Positions 9,246 to 18,706 are shown, counted from the stretch's first letter. The stretch is DNA of 39,456 bases from Acidimicrobiales bacterium (GCA_017883065.1 JADGOG010000009.1:1-39456); one strand, 5' to 3'. Notes: generated from the sequence alone by a model not told the origin. Made by a program: numbers and translations.

Positions 9246-10145
9246 TCAGTCGGCGTGCTCCTGCCAGTAGGCGAGTACGTCGGCCAGGGTCTGCTCCAAC
9301 GGGATCTCCGGCTTCCACCCGGTGTCCTCCATCAGACGGCCCGGGTCCCCCCGCAGTACGGGCACCTCCACCGGACGCACCAGATCCGGATCGATCTCGA
9401 ACGCCAGTGACGTGCCGGCCAGGCCGAGCAACCCGTCGGCGATCTCACGGATGGACACGTCCCGGCCCGAGCAGACGTTGTAGACAGAGCCGGCCTCGCC
9501 CTTCTCGATGAGTAAGCGGTAGGCCCGGACCACGTCGCGGACGTCGGTGAAGTCACGTCGCGCCGAGAGATTGCCCACCGGAATGGTCGACGCCCCCCGC
9601 CGGTTGGCCTCCACGATGCGCTTGGCCAGCGCGGGCACCGCGAAGTTCGGGCTCTGACCCGGTCCGATGTGGTTGAAGGGGCGGACGGTGATCACGTGCT
9701 GCCCGTGGCCGAGGTTGGCCTGGGCCACCAGCGCTTCTGCAGCCAGCTTGCTCGCCGCATACGGGGTGAGCGGCGCGGTGGAGGACTCCTCGGTCAACGG
9801 CAGCCGGGACGGGTCGGTGACCGCCCCGTAGACCTCGGCCGAACTGGTGACCAGCACCTTCGGATCGCTCCCGCACTGTCGGGCCGCGGCCAGCAGGGCG
9901 CCGGTGCCGATGACGTTGACCTCGAGTACCCGGAGCGGCTCGTCCCACGACTGACCGACGTGGGTCAGGGCAGCGAGGTGGTAGATGGCGTCGGGTGCCG
10001 CCTCCGCGACCGCGGCCAGCAGGGCGGTGGGGTCGGTGACGTCGACCTCCCTGTCGATGACGACCACGTGGTCGCCGAGTTCACGGAGATGGTCGGCCAG
10101 CCAGTGGCCGACGAAGCCGCGACCACCGGTGATGAGGGAGCGCAC
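9246..10145 (-). CDS. NAD-dependent epimerase/dehydratase, GDP-6-deoxy-4-keto-mannose reductase (Rmd)-like
   Basis: SDR motif 'MRSLITGGRGFVGHWLADHL', 'YHLAALTHVGQSWDEPLRVLEVNVIGT', 'YAASKLAAE', 'RPFNHIGPGQSPNFAVPALAKRI'. Confidence 0.82.
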   Translation of the reverse strand: MRSLITGGRGFVGHWLADHLRELGDHVVVIDREVDVTDPTALLAAVAEAAPDAIYHLAALTHVGQSWDEPLRVLEVNVIGTGALLAAARQCGSDPKVLVTSSAEVYGAVTDPSRLPLTEESSTAPLTPYAASKLAAEALVAQANLGHGQHVITVRPFNHIGPGQSPNFAVPALAKRIVEANRRGASTIPVGNLSARRDFTDVRDVVRAYRLLIEKGEAGSVYNVCSGRDVSIREIADGLLGLAGTSLAFEIDPDLVRPVEVPVLRGDPGRLMEDTGWKPEIPLEQTLADVLAYWQEHAD

Positions 10146-10151
10146 GACGGG

Positions 10152-11351
10152 TCACCCTACTGGCTGACCGCCGCGGTCAGCATCCCCGGCCGCGAATGGC
10201 CGTCCGGCCGCGAACCGGTAGGCCTCGACATGTCGCGCCGCACAGGCCTCCCAGGTCGATGCCGCCACGATCTCGAACCCACGGTTGCGCCGGTACTCGG
10301 CGGTGCCCGACGGGGTCGAGCCGGCCAAGGCGGCGTCGAGGGCGTCGGCCAGGTCCCCGCCGTCCCCCGGGCGGACCAGCACGGCGGCGTCACCAGCCAC
10401 CTCCTCCATCGCCGTGCCCGCGGTGGTGATGAGCGGCGTGCCACAGGCCAGGGCCTCGAGGGCGGGCAGACCGAACCCCTCGTAGAGGGCCGGGTAGACC
10501 GCGGCGGTGGCCGAGCGCAGGAGGGCGGGCACAGCGGCGTCGGGCAGATAGCCGGTCCGGACGATCCGGTCCGCCATCCCCGAGGCCACCACCGACCGGT
10601 CCACCTCGTCAGCCCCCCATCCCGCCCCACCGGCCAGCACCAGCAGTGCCTCGGGATGCCGCCGGGCGATCCGGGCGAAGGCACCGACCAAGGTGGGCAC
10701 GTCCTTGCGGGGCTCGAGCGTCCCGATGAACACCAGGCTGGGCCGGTCGACCAGCCGGGGATCGATGGCGGCCACCGTCCGGTCGTCGGTCCCGGGGGAG
10801 CCCTCGTCCGGGCCGAAGCGTGCGGTGTCCACGCCGTGGTGGGCCACGAAGACCTCCGCATCCACCCGGCACCACCGGGCCAACTCATCGGCGGTGACCT
10901 GGCTCGGGCAGACCACGGCGGCGGCCCGCCGGGCGGCCACGGTGATCGCCCGCTTGAACACCAGGACCTTGGACCGCTCGTGCCACGCGGGCGCCTCGAA
11001 GAAGCTGAGATCGTGGATGGTGACCACGGCCGGGACCCTCGAACGCTCGGGCATCGTGTAGTGGGGACCGTGGTGCACCTCCGCTCTCCGGTTCGAGAGC
11101 AGCCGGGGAAGTCGAGCCTGCTCCCAGGCCAAACGGAGCAGCCGCAGGTCGGGTGCCACCGCTGCCACTTCGACGCCGGGCGCGATGGATCGCCATCGGG
11201 GCCCGTCGGAGCGGCGGGCGAACACGACCAGGTCGGTGTCGGTCCTGTGGGCCAGCTGCGAGGCCAACTGCAAGGTGTAGTGGCCCGCGCCCCCCGGATC
11301 GGCGGGTACGGCGGTGGCGTCGAAGGAGAGTCGCAGGGGACCGTCAGCCAC
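10152..11351 (-). CDS. GT4-family glycosyltransferase (tandem copy 3 in transcription order)
   Basis: 'LVFIGTLEPRKDVPTLVGAFARI', 'YPALYEGFGLPALEALACGTPLITT'. Start GTG 11351 overlaps the upstream stop by 8 nt. Confidence 0.87.
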   Translation of the reverse strand: MADGPLRLSFDATAVPADPGGAGHYTLQLASQLAHRTDTDLVVFARRSDGPRWRSIAPGVEVAAVAPDLRLLRLAWEQARLPRLLSNRRAEVHHGPHYTMPERSRVPAVVTIHDLSFFEAPAWHERSKVLVFKRAITVAARRAAAVVCPSQVTADELARWCRVDAEVFVAHHGVDTARFGPDEGSPGTDDRTVAAIDPRLVDRPSLVFIGTLEPRKDVPTLVGAFARIARRHPEALLVLAGGAGWGADEVDRSVVASGMADRIVRTGYLPDAAVPALLRSATAAVYPALYEGFGLPALEALACGTPLITTAGTAMEEVAGDAAVLVRPGDGGDLADALDAALAGSTPSGTAEYRRNRGFEIVAASTWEACAARHVEAYRFAAGRPFAAGDADRGGQPVG

Positions 11352-12474
11352 CGGGCCTCCCCGCACCGCTCCCGCTGGCCTCGTGCCAGACCTCGACGTG
11401 GCGCCGCACGATCGACGACCAGGTGAGTTCGGCCGACCGCACCTGTCCTGCCGCCCGCAGCCGGGCCCGCTCGACCTCATCGGTGGCCACCCGGAGCAGG
11501 CCGTCGGCGATCGAGTCGACCCGGTGGGGATCGACCTCGAAGGCAGCTCCGGCCGTGCTCGGGAGCGGGCTCGCCACCACCGGCGTGTCGAAGGCCATCG
11601 CCTCCACGGGAGGGAGGCCGAACCCCTCGATGAGGGGGACGTAGGCCAGCAGACGGGTGCTGGCGTAGAGCGCCGACAGCTCGGTGGGGGTGATCAGGCC
11701 GGTGAGCACCACCCCGGTCTCCGGTCGGATCCGTTCGCCCCACCCCGACGGCCCGACCAGCACCAGTGGCCAGGGCTCGGGGAGCGTGGCCCGGATCTGC
11801 TCGTACGCCTCGATCAGCCGGGTCAGGTTCTTGCGGGGCTCGAGTGTGCCCACACTCAACAGGAACGGACCGTGCACCCCCACCCGGGCCAGCAGGGCGG
11901 CCCCGGCCTCGATGTCGGGTGGGGGGAGGTGGTCCGACCCCATGGGGATGACGGTGATGGCCTCAGCAGGGGCGCCGGCATCGATCAGATCATTGGCCAC
12001 CACCTCGGCCGGCACGATGAACCGGTCAGCTCGCGCCAGTGCCCGTCGGAGCGCATGCTCGTGCCACCGTCGCCCCCGGGTCGGGTAGGCGTCGGGCAGC
12101 CTCCGCCACAGGAGGTCGTGCACGGTGGCCACGAGAACGGCCGAACCGGGCTCGAGCGTGGACAACGATGTGGAGTGGACCACGTCGAAGCCCGCCGGAG
12201 CCCGGAGGATCCCGTGGTCCCAGGCCCGGGTCAGGAGGGGCCCGGGGAGCAAGGAGCTGCGCAACGGGTAGCCGAGTGACGCCATCGGGTCGCTCCGGCC
12301 GCGGCCGGCAGGTGCCCGACTGGCGATCAGCTCGAGGTCGAGGTCGGGGCCGCTCGGATCGGCAGCCTCCAACTCGTCGAGGCCTTGGAGCACTCCTCGC
12401 ACATAGGTCCCGATCCCGCCCGACGCGGTGCGTCGCAGCTGCTCGGCCATCAGCAGCACGCGCATCGCGGTCAT
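11344..12474 (-). CDS. GT4-family glycosyltransferase (tandem copy 2)
   Basis: 'LLSVGTLEPRKNLTRLIEAYEQI', 'VPLIEGFGLPPVEAMAFDTPVV'; start ATG 12474 with ATGA overlap to the upstream gene. Confidence 0.88.
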   Translation of the reverse strand: MTAMRVLLMAEQLRRTASGGIGTYVRGVLQGLDELEAADPSGPDLDLELIASRAPAGRGRSDPMASLGYPLRSSLLPGPLLTRAWDHGILRAPAGFDVVHSTSLSTLEPGSAVLVATVHDLLWRRLPDAYPTRGRRWHEHALRRALARADRFIVPAEVVANDLIDAGAPAEAITVIPMGSDHLPPPDIEAGAALLARVGVHGPFLLSVGTLEPRKNLTRLIEAYEQIRATLPEPWPLVLVGPSGWGERIRPETGVVLTGLITPTELSALYASTRLLAYVPLIEGFGLPPVEAMAFDTPVVASPLPSTAGAAFEVDPHRVDSIADGLLRVATDEVERARLRAAGQVRSAELTWSSIVRRHVEVWHEASGSGAGRPGG

Positions 12475-13664
12475 CGCCCACCGGTCGTAGGGGAGTGCCC
12501 GGAGCGGGAGGACGACGCGTCGAGGCTGGCCTCCCTGTAGAGCGATGCCAGACCCGCGGCGCACGCATCCCAGGTGAAGTGGGTGCTTCGGGCCAGGCCC
12601 CGGGCCACCAGTTGGTCGACGTCCGTCCCGCCGTCGAGGACACGGGAGAGGGCCTCGGCCAGTCCGTCGACGTCGGCGGGACCGACCAGGACGGCCCCGT
12701 CGCCCACCACCTCGGGCACCGCTCCGGCCGCCGTGGCCACCACCGGGACCGACGCGGCCATGGCCTGGAGCGGTGGGAAGCCGAACCCCTCGTAGAGCGA
12801 CGGATAGGCGAGCACCGACGCGTCCCGCAGGGTGGCGGCCAGGGCGCGGTCGTCGAGGTAGCCGGACCGCACGATCCTCGACCGCACCGGCGACGCGGCC
12901 ACCGAGGTGAGGAAGCGGTCACTCCCCCATCCATCACCGCCCACGATCACCAGGGCCACGTCGGGGTGACCGGCGGCCACCCGCTCGAAGGCCGACACCA
13001 ACAGCGGATAGTCCTTGCGTGGTTCGATGGTCCCGACGGCCAGGACGTAACGGTCGCAGCCGTCGGGCAACCGGACCGGTGAGGAGGCTCCCCCGACGTC
13101 GGGCAGTGGTGGGATCCCGTGGTGCACGGCCCGCGTCCGCGAAGGGTCGACCTGCAGCTCCGCCACGACCTGGTCGGCCACGAACTGGGACGGTGTATGC
13201 ACCCACGCCCCTTCGGCCACCGCGCGCCGGACCATGCCGGGGAACTCCAGGGTTGGCGGATCGCACAGCTCGGGATAGAGGACCACGGTCAGGTCGTGGA
13301 CGGTGACCACCCGGGCGGCGCTCCGGGTGGGCGGCACCACGAAGTTCGACCCGTGGACCACATCGTGCCTCCCGATGAACCACTCGACCGGCGGGAACGA
13401 CATCCGGCCCCAGGCCGCATGGAGCGGTCGGGCCGGCATGGCCCGCTGTCGGGTGGAGACACCGCCGGGGACCAACGAGGCGATGCCTCGGCGACGACGC
13501 CAGCTGATGGCGAAGGCGGACAGGTCGAGGCCGGGGACGGCGGACAGCCCCGCCAGCGCACCGGCGCAGAACGCACCGACCCCGGTCGGACTGCCGAGCA
13601 GCGGGGTGGCGTCGAACCCGACGGTGAGCCGGCCCTGGTCGGAGGGTGCAGGTCGCTCCGGCAC
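12471..13664 (-). CDS. GT4-family glycosyltransferase (tandem copy 1); start uncertain (13664 or 13682)
   Basis: 'VLAVGTIEPRKDYPLLVSAFERV', 'YPSLYEGFGFPPLQAMAASVPVVAT'. Confidence 0.86.
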   Translation of the reverse strand: MPERPAPSDQGRLTVGFDATPLLGSPTGVGAFCAGALAGLSAVPGLDLSAFAISWRRRRGIASLVPGGVSTRQRAMPARPLHAAWGRMSFPPVEWFIGRHDVVHGSNFVVPPTRSAARVVTVHDLTVVLYPELCDPPTLEFPGMVRRAVAEGAWVHTPSQFVADQVVAELQVDPSRTRAVHHGIPPLPDVGGASSPVRLPDGCDRYVLAVGTIEPRKDYPLLVSAFERVAAGHPDVALVIVGGDGWGSDRFLTSVAASPVRSRIVRSGYLDDRALAATLRDASVLAYPSLYEGFGFPPLQAMAASVPVVATAAGAVPEVVGDGAVLVGPADVDGLAEALSRVLDGGTDVDQLVARGLARSTHFTWDACAAGLASLYREASLDASSSRSGHSPTTGGR

Positions 13665-13730
13665 GCTGCGAGCCTTGCACATGGTTGGTGCAGGTCGGAA
13701 CCACCGGTGAGCCCCGCTAGCCTGCCCCCG

Positions 13731-13763
13731 ATGCACGTCCCCCCGTCCGGTCCAGCTCGATGA
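13731..13763 (+). CDS. Candidate 10-codon leader peptide/uORF (MHVPPSGPAR)
   Basis: ATG 13731 lies 7 nt after a TAGCCT -10-like box (13718-13723); its TGA (13761-13763) overlaps the cofD ATG (13760-13762). Confidence 0.4.
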   Translation: MHVPPSGPAR

Positions 13764-14686
13764 TCGTCGCTCTGGCCGGAGGGGTCGGTGCCGCCCGCCT
13801 GCTGCGGGGCATGGTCGAGGTGGTCGCTCCCTCGGAGATCACCGCCATCGTCAACACCGGGGACGACACCGACCTCCACGGGCTGCACATCTCCCCCGAT
13901 CTGGACACGGTGATGTACACCCTGGCCGACGCCATCAACCCCGAGACCGGCTGGGGGCTGGCCGGCGAGACCTGGCGTGTGATGGAGTCGCTCGGCACGC
14001 TCGGAGGGGTCACCTGGTTCAACCTCGGCGATCAGGATCTGGCCACCCATCTCTACCGGACTCAACGCCTGAGCGAGGGAGCCCGCCTGGGAGCGGTCAC
14101 CTCCGAGCTGGTCGGGTCGTTCGGCGTAGGCGTGACCCTGGTGCCGGTCACCGACGACCCGCTGCGCACCCGTGTCCAGTTGGCCGACGGCCCCGAAGTC
14201 GGGTTCCAGGAGTACTTCGTCCGGCTCCGCCACGAGGTCCCGGTGTCGGGCATCCGCTTCGACGGCGCCGACCGGGCCACGCCGGGCCCAGGGGTGCTCG
14301 AGGCCCTGGACCGTGGTGATCCCATCGTTGTCTGCCCGTCGAACCCGGTGGTCTCCATCGGGCCGCTCCTCGCCGTGCCCGGAGTTCTCGACCACCTCCA
14401 GCGCCGGCGGGACCGGGTCATCGGGGTCTCCCCCATCGTCGCCGGAGCGGCCATCAAGGGGCCGGCCGGCCGGCTACTGGTGGAGATGGGATTCGAGTCC
14501 TCGGTGGTGGGCGTAGCCAAGTGGTACGCCTCGTGGGTGGGGACCCTGGTCATCGACGAGGCCGACGCCTCGCTGGCCGCGGCCGTCGAGGCCGAGGGGG
14601 TCCGCTGCATCGTGGCCCCCACCATCATGTCCAGCGTGGAGCGGTCCGCCACCCTGGCCGGCACGGTGCTCGATGCCCTCGGGTGA
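13760..14686 (+). CDS. fbiA (cofD): 2-phospho-L-lactate transferase (F420 biosynthesis)
   Basis: 'MIVALAGGVGAARLLRGM', 'VNTGDDTDLHGLHISPDLDTVMYTLA', 'WFNLGDQDLATHLYRTQRL', all CofD-typical. Confidence 0.95.
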   Translation: MIVALAGGVGAARLLRGMVEVVAPSEITAIVNTGDDTDLHGLHISPDLDTVMYTLADAINPETGWGLAGETWRVMESLGTLGGVTWFNLGDQDLATHLYRTQRLSEGARLGAVTSELVGSFGVGVTLVPVTDDPLRTRVQLADGPEVGFQEYFVRLRHEVPVSGIRFDGADRATPGPGVLEALDRGDPIVVCPSNPVVSIGPLLAVPGVLDHLQRRRDRVIGVSPIVAGAAIKGPAGRLLVEMGFESSVVGVAKWYASWVGTLVIDEADASLAAAVEAEGVRCIVAPTIMSSVERSATLAGTVLDALG

Positions 14687-15437
14687 CGGCGGAGCCCTGG
14701 GTCCGGGCGGGCTGGCCGTCTACCCGGTGACCGGCCTGGGCGAGGTCAGACCGGACGACGACCTGGGTGCGGTGCTGGCGGCCGTGCTGGTCCCCGTCGA
14801 CAGGTCCGAGTCGCCGGTGCCCGGTGGTCTGGCCGACGGCGACGTCCTGGTGGTCACCCAGAAGGTCGTGTCCAAGGCCGAAGGTCGCATCGTGGATATC
14901 GACGTGGACGACCCCGAGGCCAAGCGGGCGCTGATCGAGAGTGAATCGGTCCGGATCGTACGTCGCCGGGGTGACCTCCTCATCACCGAGACCCGCCACG
15001 GGTTCATCTGCGCCAATGCCGGCGTGGACCTCTCCAATGTGGAGGCCGGGACCGCCGCCCTGCTGCCGGTCGATCCCGACCGATCGGCGCGGCGTATCCG
15101 CGAGGTGCTCGAGCACCGGTACGGGGTGACGGTTGGGGTGATCATCTCGGACACGTTCGGCCGAGCGTGGCGGAACGGGGTCACCGATGTGGCCATCGGC
15201 CTGGCCGGTGTGGCCGGCGTGGTGGACCTGCGGGGCACGGCCGACGCCACCGGACGGATCCTCGAGGCGACCGAGGTGTGCATCGCCGACGAGCTGGCCG
15301 GAGCGGCCGAACTGGTGATGGGGAAGGACCGCGGCATACCCGCCGCCGTCGTTCGTGGGGTGGACGAGCGGTGGTTGCGCCTGGGCTCGGTGGCCGCCGA
15401 GATCATCCGCCCACCCGGGGAGGACCTGTTCCGCTGA
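14673..15437 (+). CDS. cofE: Coenzyme F420:L-glutamate ligase, without the C-terminal nitroreductase domain of mycobacterial FbiB
   Basis: 'DGDVLVVTQKVVSKAEGRIVDI', 'ETRHGFICANAGVDLSNVE', 'GVIISDTFGRAWRNGVTDVAIG'; 14-nt overlap with cofD. Confidence 0.93.
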   Translation: MPSGDGGALGPGGLAVYPVTGLGEVRPDDDLGAVLAAVLVPVDRSESPVPGGLADGDVLVVTQKVVSKAEGRIVDIDVDDPEAKRALIESESVRIVRRRGDLLITETRHGFICANAGVDLSNVEAGTAALLPVDPDRSARRIREVLEHRYGVTVGVIISDTFGRAWRNGVTDVAIGLAGVAGVVDLRGTADATGRILEATEVCIADELAGAAELVMGKDRGIPAAVVRGVDERWLRLGSVAAEIIRPPGEDLFR

Positions 15438-15531
15438 GCGGCGGCACAGGCGTTGGCGTGGGCAGTGTCGGAGGCCGAGGCGGTGGGCCCGGATCGCGTG
15501 GAGCTGGCTGCGGTGGTGGCGGTGGCGGCGG

Positions 15532-15909
15532 TCAGCCCACGTCGTAGAGGTCGACCACGAACACCAGGGTCTCGTTGGGGGCGATGACACCGCCCGCCCC
15601 CTGCGCTCCGTAGCCGAGGTGGGGCGGGATGGTCAGCCGACGGCGACCACCCACCTTCATGCCCGCGACGCCCTGGTCCCATCCGGAGATGACCTGCCCG
15701 CTGCCGAGCGGGAATTCGAAGAGCTCGCTCCGGTTCCACGACGAGTCGAACTCGCTGCCCGTCGACCACGAGACCCCCACGTAGTGGACGTTGACCGGAC
15801 GACCGGGGACTGCCTCCGTCCCGTCACCGACCTCGATGTCCTCGATGAGCAGCTCGCCCGGAGGTGGTCCCTCAGGAATGGTGACCACTGGTTTGGTGTC
15901 GGATGCCAT
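15532..15909 (-). CDS. FKBP-type peptidyl-prolyl cis-trans isomerase
   Basis: 'VNVHYVGVSWSTGSEFDSSWNRSELFEFPLGSGQVISGWDQGVAGMKVGGRRRLTIPPHLGYG'. Confidence 0.95.
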   Translation of the reverse strand: MASDTKPVVTIPEGPPPGELLIEDIEVGDGTEAVPGRPVNVHYVGVSWSTGSEFDSSWNRSELFEFPLGSGQVISGWDQGVAGMKVGGRRRLTIPPHLGYGAQGAGGVIAPNETLVFVVDLYDVG

Positions 15910-15981
15910 GCCTACGACTGTAGATGCTCACGGCGACCGTCTCGGCCGGGGGCCGGGTGACGATCCCGGGCAGCGGCCCGC

Positions 15982-17616
15982 TCAGCGACCCCGGCCGGAA
16001 CCGCCCGAGCCGCCCGGTGAGTGCTTGGCGCCCACCGTCGTTCCCCGCTTCGAGGCATGTCCCCCACCGGTCTGGCCGGCGCCGCCGGCGGCGTGGCCGT
16101 TGCGCTTGCGACCCGAGCCGGAGGCACCAGAGGCCGGCTTGCCGGGACGGCCCGGCTTCCCCCGGGGCTCCCAGCTGCCCGTGGTCGTGGTCGGGCGCTT
16201 CTTCTTGTGCGGCGGCTTGCTCGAGTTCGAGCTGGCCGAGCCTGCACCGGACGAGTTCGGGCTGGAGCCCGAGGTGCCGCCGCTCGGCCTGCCGTCCCGC
16301 TGGGTCCGCTCACCGGGCGCCCCGGTGCGTGCCTCCGAGAACGGGCGTCCGGTGCGCGGCTTGGTGTTCCGGCGCGGTCGGTCCGGACGCCCGGTGCGCG
16401 GACGATCCTGGCTGCGCTCGGAGGACCGCGGGCTGTGGACCTCGCTGGGCCGACGCTTCGGCGGCTCACCGATCACCGCAGTGATGGCGGCGACGTCGGG
16501 CGAGGTCGTCCCGATGGGGACACCCAGGTCCCGCTGCAGGCGCTTGACCGCGCCGGCCTTGTCCGGGGTGATCAGGCTGACCACCACACCGGTGGCCCCG
16601 GCCCTGGCGGTCCGACCCGATCGGTGGACGTAGTCCTTGGAGTCGGCCGGCGGGTCGAAGTGGACCACCGCGTTGACGCCGTCGACATGGATGCCTCGGG
16701 CGGCCACGTCGGTGGCCACCAGCGCGTCGACCGCTCCACGGATGAACAGGTCGAGTGCCTTCTCCCGCTGCTTCTGGCTCCGGTCGCCATGGATGGCGGC
16801 GGCCCGGATGCCGCGTTGCTCGAGTTGGCGGGCGATGCGGTCGGTGGCGTGCTTGGTCCGGCTGAACACGATGGTCGGGCCGGCGGCCGCGGCGATGTCG
16901 GCGGTGACGGCCACCCGGTCGCCGGACGAGGCCCGCCAGAACAGGTGGACGGCCGCGCTGGCGTCGTTCTCGTCGACCTCCAGCTCGTGACGCGCCGGGT
17001 CCTTCTGGTAGCGCTTGACCAGCACGTCGATGTCTCCGTCGAGCGTGGCCGAGAAGAGAAGGGTCTGACGGTTGGCCGGCGTGAGGTCGAGCAGTCGCTT
17101 CACGTCGGGGAGGAACCCCATGTCGGCCATGCGGTCGGCCTCGTCGAGAATGACCACCTCCACCGCATCGAGCCGGATACTCCCCCGCTCGATGAGGTCG
17201 CCCAGCCGTCCCGGGCAGGCCACGGCCACGTCAACGCCCCGCGAGAGGGCCTTCAGCTGGGGGCCGTACCCGACGCCGCCGTAGAACGAGTCGACCCGCA
17301 GGTTGCGCGGGGTGGCCAGGATCTGGAGCTCGGATGCCACCTGGGCGGCCAGCTCGCGTGTCGGGGTGAGCACCAGCACCCGTGGGTGCTTGGGGCGGGA
17401 GGGCTTGCCGCTGAGGCGGGCCACGGCGCTGATCCCGAAGGCCAGCGTCTTACCCGAACCGGTGGGTGCCTTGCCACACACGTCCCGACCGGCAAGGGCA
17501 TCCGGGATGGTCATGGACTGGATGGGGAACGGCTCGGTGATCGACTTGCGGTCGAGCGCGGCGACGATGTCGGTGGGTACGCCAAGGGAGGCGAAGGAAG
17601 GCTGCAAGGGGGGCAT
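15982..17616 (-). CDS. DEAD-box RNA helicase with ~160-aa basic disordered C-terminal tail
   Basis: 'APTGSGKTLAF', 'VVILDEADRMADMGF', 'LLFSATLDGDI', 'HRSGRTARAG'; start MPPLQPSFASLGV at 17616. Confidence 0.94.
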   Translation of the reverse strand: MPPLQPSFASLGVPTDIVAALDRKSITEPFPIQSMTIPDALAGRDVCGKAPTGSGKTLAFGISAVARLSGKPSRPKHPRVLVLTPTRELAAQVASELQILATPRNLRVDSFYGGVGYGPQLKALSRGVDVAVACPGRLGDLIERGSIRLDAVEVVILDEADRMADMGFLPDVKRLLDLTPANRQTLLFSATLDGDIDVLVKRYQKDPARHELEVDENDASAAVHLFWRASSGDRVAVTADIAAAAGPTIVFSRTKHATDRIARQLEQRGIRAAAIHGDRSQKQREKALDLFIRGAVDALVATDVAARGIHVDGVNAVVHFDPPADSKDYVHRSGRTARAGATGVVVSLITPDKAGAVKRLQRDLGVPIGTTSPDVAAITAVIGEPPKRRPSEVHSPRSSERSQDRPRTGRPDRPRRNTKPRTGRPFSEARTGAPGERTQRDGRPSGGTSGSSPNSSGAGSASSNSSKPPHKKKRPTTTTGSWEPRGKPGRPGKPASGASGSGRKRNGHAAGGAGQTGGGHASKRGTTVGAKHSPGGSGGSGRGR

Positions 17617-17741
17617 GGGGTGCTTTCGTGCGACAGGGACAGACACCGGAATGTGCCTGAGGGGATGGCCTGTCGCCGAGTCGGCGCACCAGGTCTCCGC
17701 CCAGGTTAGTACGTCAGCGGCGCCAGCCCGGCGCGGCAGGC

Positions 17742-18704
17742 TCAGCTGCCTCCCGTGCTGAGGCGCCCGCGCATGAAGTCGAGGACCGCCGCCGTTCCCG
17801 CTCCGAGCTCGGTCCACGGCTTCCACCCCAGTTGGATTCCGGCCCTGGTGGGATCGAGGCAGCTCCGCAGCAGCTCGCCCTGACGCAGCGGCTGCAGGGT
17901 GGCCTCGGTGTCCACGCCGGCCTGGGCGGCCATCTCACGGTAGAGGTGATTGACCGAGGTCTCGCGCCCGGTACCGATGTTGCACACCAGCCCGCCCCCC
18001 TTGGTCGCACCACGCACGAAGGCATCGACCACGTCGTCGACGTAGACGAAGTCACGCGTCTGCTCGCCGTCACCGAAGATGGTCACCGGTCGTCCCCCGA
18101 GGAGGCGCTCGGCGAAGATCGCCACCACCCCGGCCTCGCCGTGGGGGTCCTGGCGGGGACCGTAGACGTTGGCCAGGGCCAGGGCGGCGAACTCGAGCGA
18201 GTGCAGCTCGCGATAGGCGACGAGGTAGTCGATGACCGCCTTCTTCGACACGCCGTAGGGGGACAGCGGACGCTGCGGGAGGGACTCCTTCAACGGGAGC
18301 TCGGAGGGGTCGGGCTCGCCGTAGAGCGTTCCGCCGCTGGCGGCGAAGACCACCCGGTTCGACGAGGCCTTCCTCGCACCCTCGAGGATGTGCAAGGTCC
18401 CCACCAGGTTGACCTCGGCGTCGAACACCGGATCGGCCACCGACCGGCGCACGTCGGCCTGGGCGGCCAGGTGGAAGACCACCTCGGGTCGACGCCGGAC
18501 CATCAGGTCGACCACCTCTGCGGACCGGATGTCCATCTGGTGCACGGTGAGCTGCCGGCCGGCAGAAGACCGGGCCCCGGCCAGGTTGGCCAGCGATCCG
18601 GTCGACAGGTCGTCGACCACGTCGACGGTGTGTCCTTCGGCCAGCAGTCGGTCCACCAAGGTCGACCCGATGAATCCCGCTCCGCCGGTGACCATGGCCC
18701 GCAT
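17742..18704 (-). CDS. NAD-dependent epimerase, UDP-glucose 4-epimerase (GalE)-like
   Basis: 'MVTGGAGFIGSTLVDRLLAEGHTVDVVDDLSTG', 'YGVSKKAVIDYLVAYR', 'LANVYGPRQDPHGEAGVVAIF'. Confidence 0.88.
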   Translation of the reverse strand: MRAMVTGGAGFIGSTLVDRLLAEGHTVDVVDDLSTGSLANLAGARSSAGRQLTVHQMDIRSAEVVDLMVRRRPEVVFHLAAQADVRRSVADPVFDAEVNLVGTLHILEGARKASSNRVVFAASGGTLYGEPDPSELPLKESLPQRPLSPYGVSKKAVIDYLVAYRELHSLEFAALALANVYGPRQDPHGEAGVVAIFAERLLGGRPVTIFGDGEQTRDFVYVDDVVDAFVRGATKGGGLVCNIGTGRETSVNHLYREMAAQAGVDTEATLQPLRQGELLRSCLDPTRAGIQLGWKPWTELGAGTAAVLDFMRGRLSTGGS

Positions 18705-18706
18705 GC

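Noticed and set aside
15513-15532. GG-tract run (GGTGGTGGCGGTGGCGGCGG) as a possible two-tier G-quadruplex
   Set aside because: Only two-G tracts in a GC-rich genome; equally explained as Ala/Val codons in the extended cofE frame.
16021-17709. 562-aa plus-strand ORF opposite the helicase
   Set aside because: Antisense to intact DEAD-box motifs; no protein-like features.
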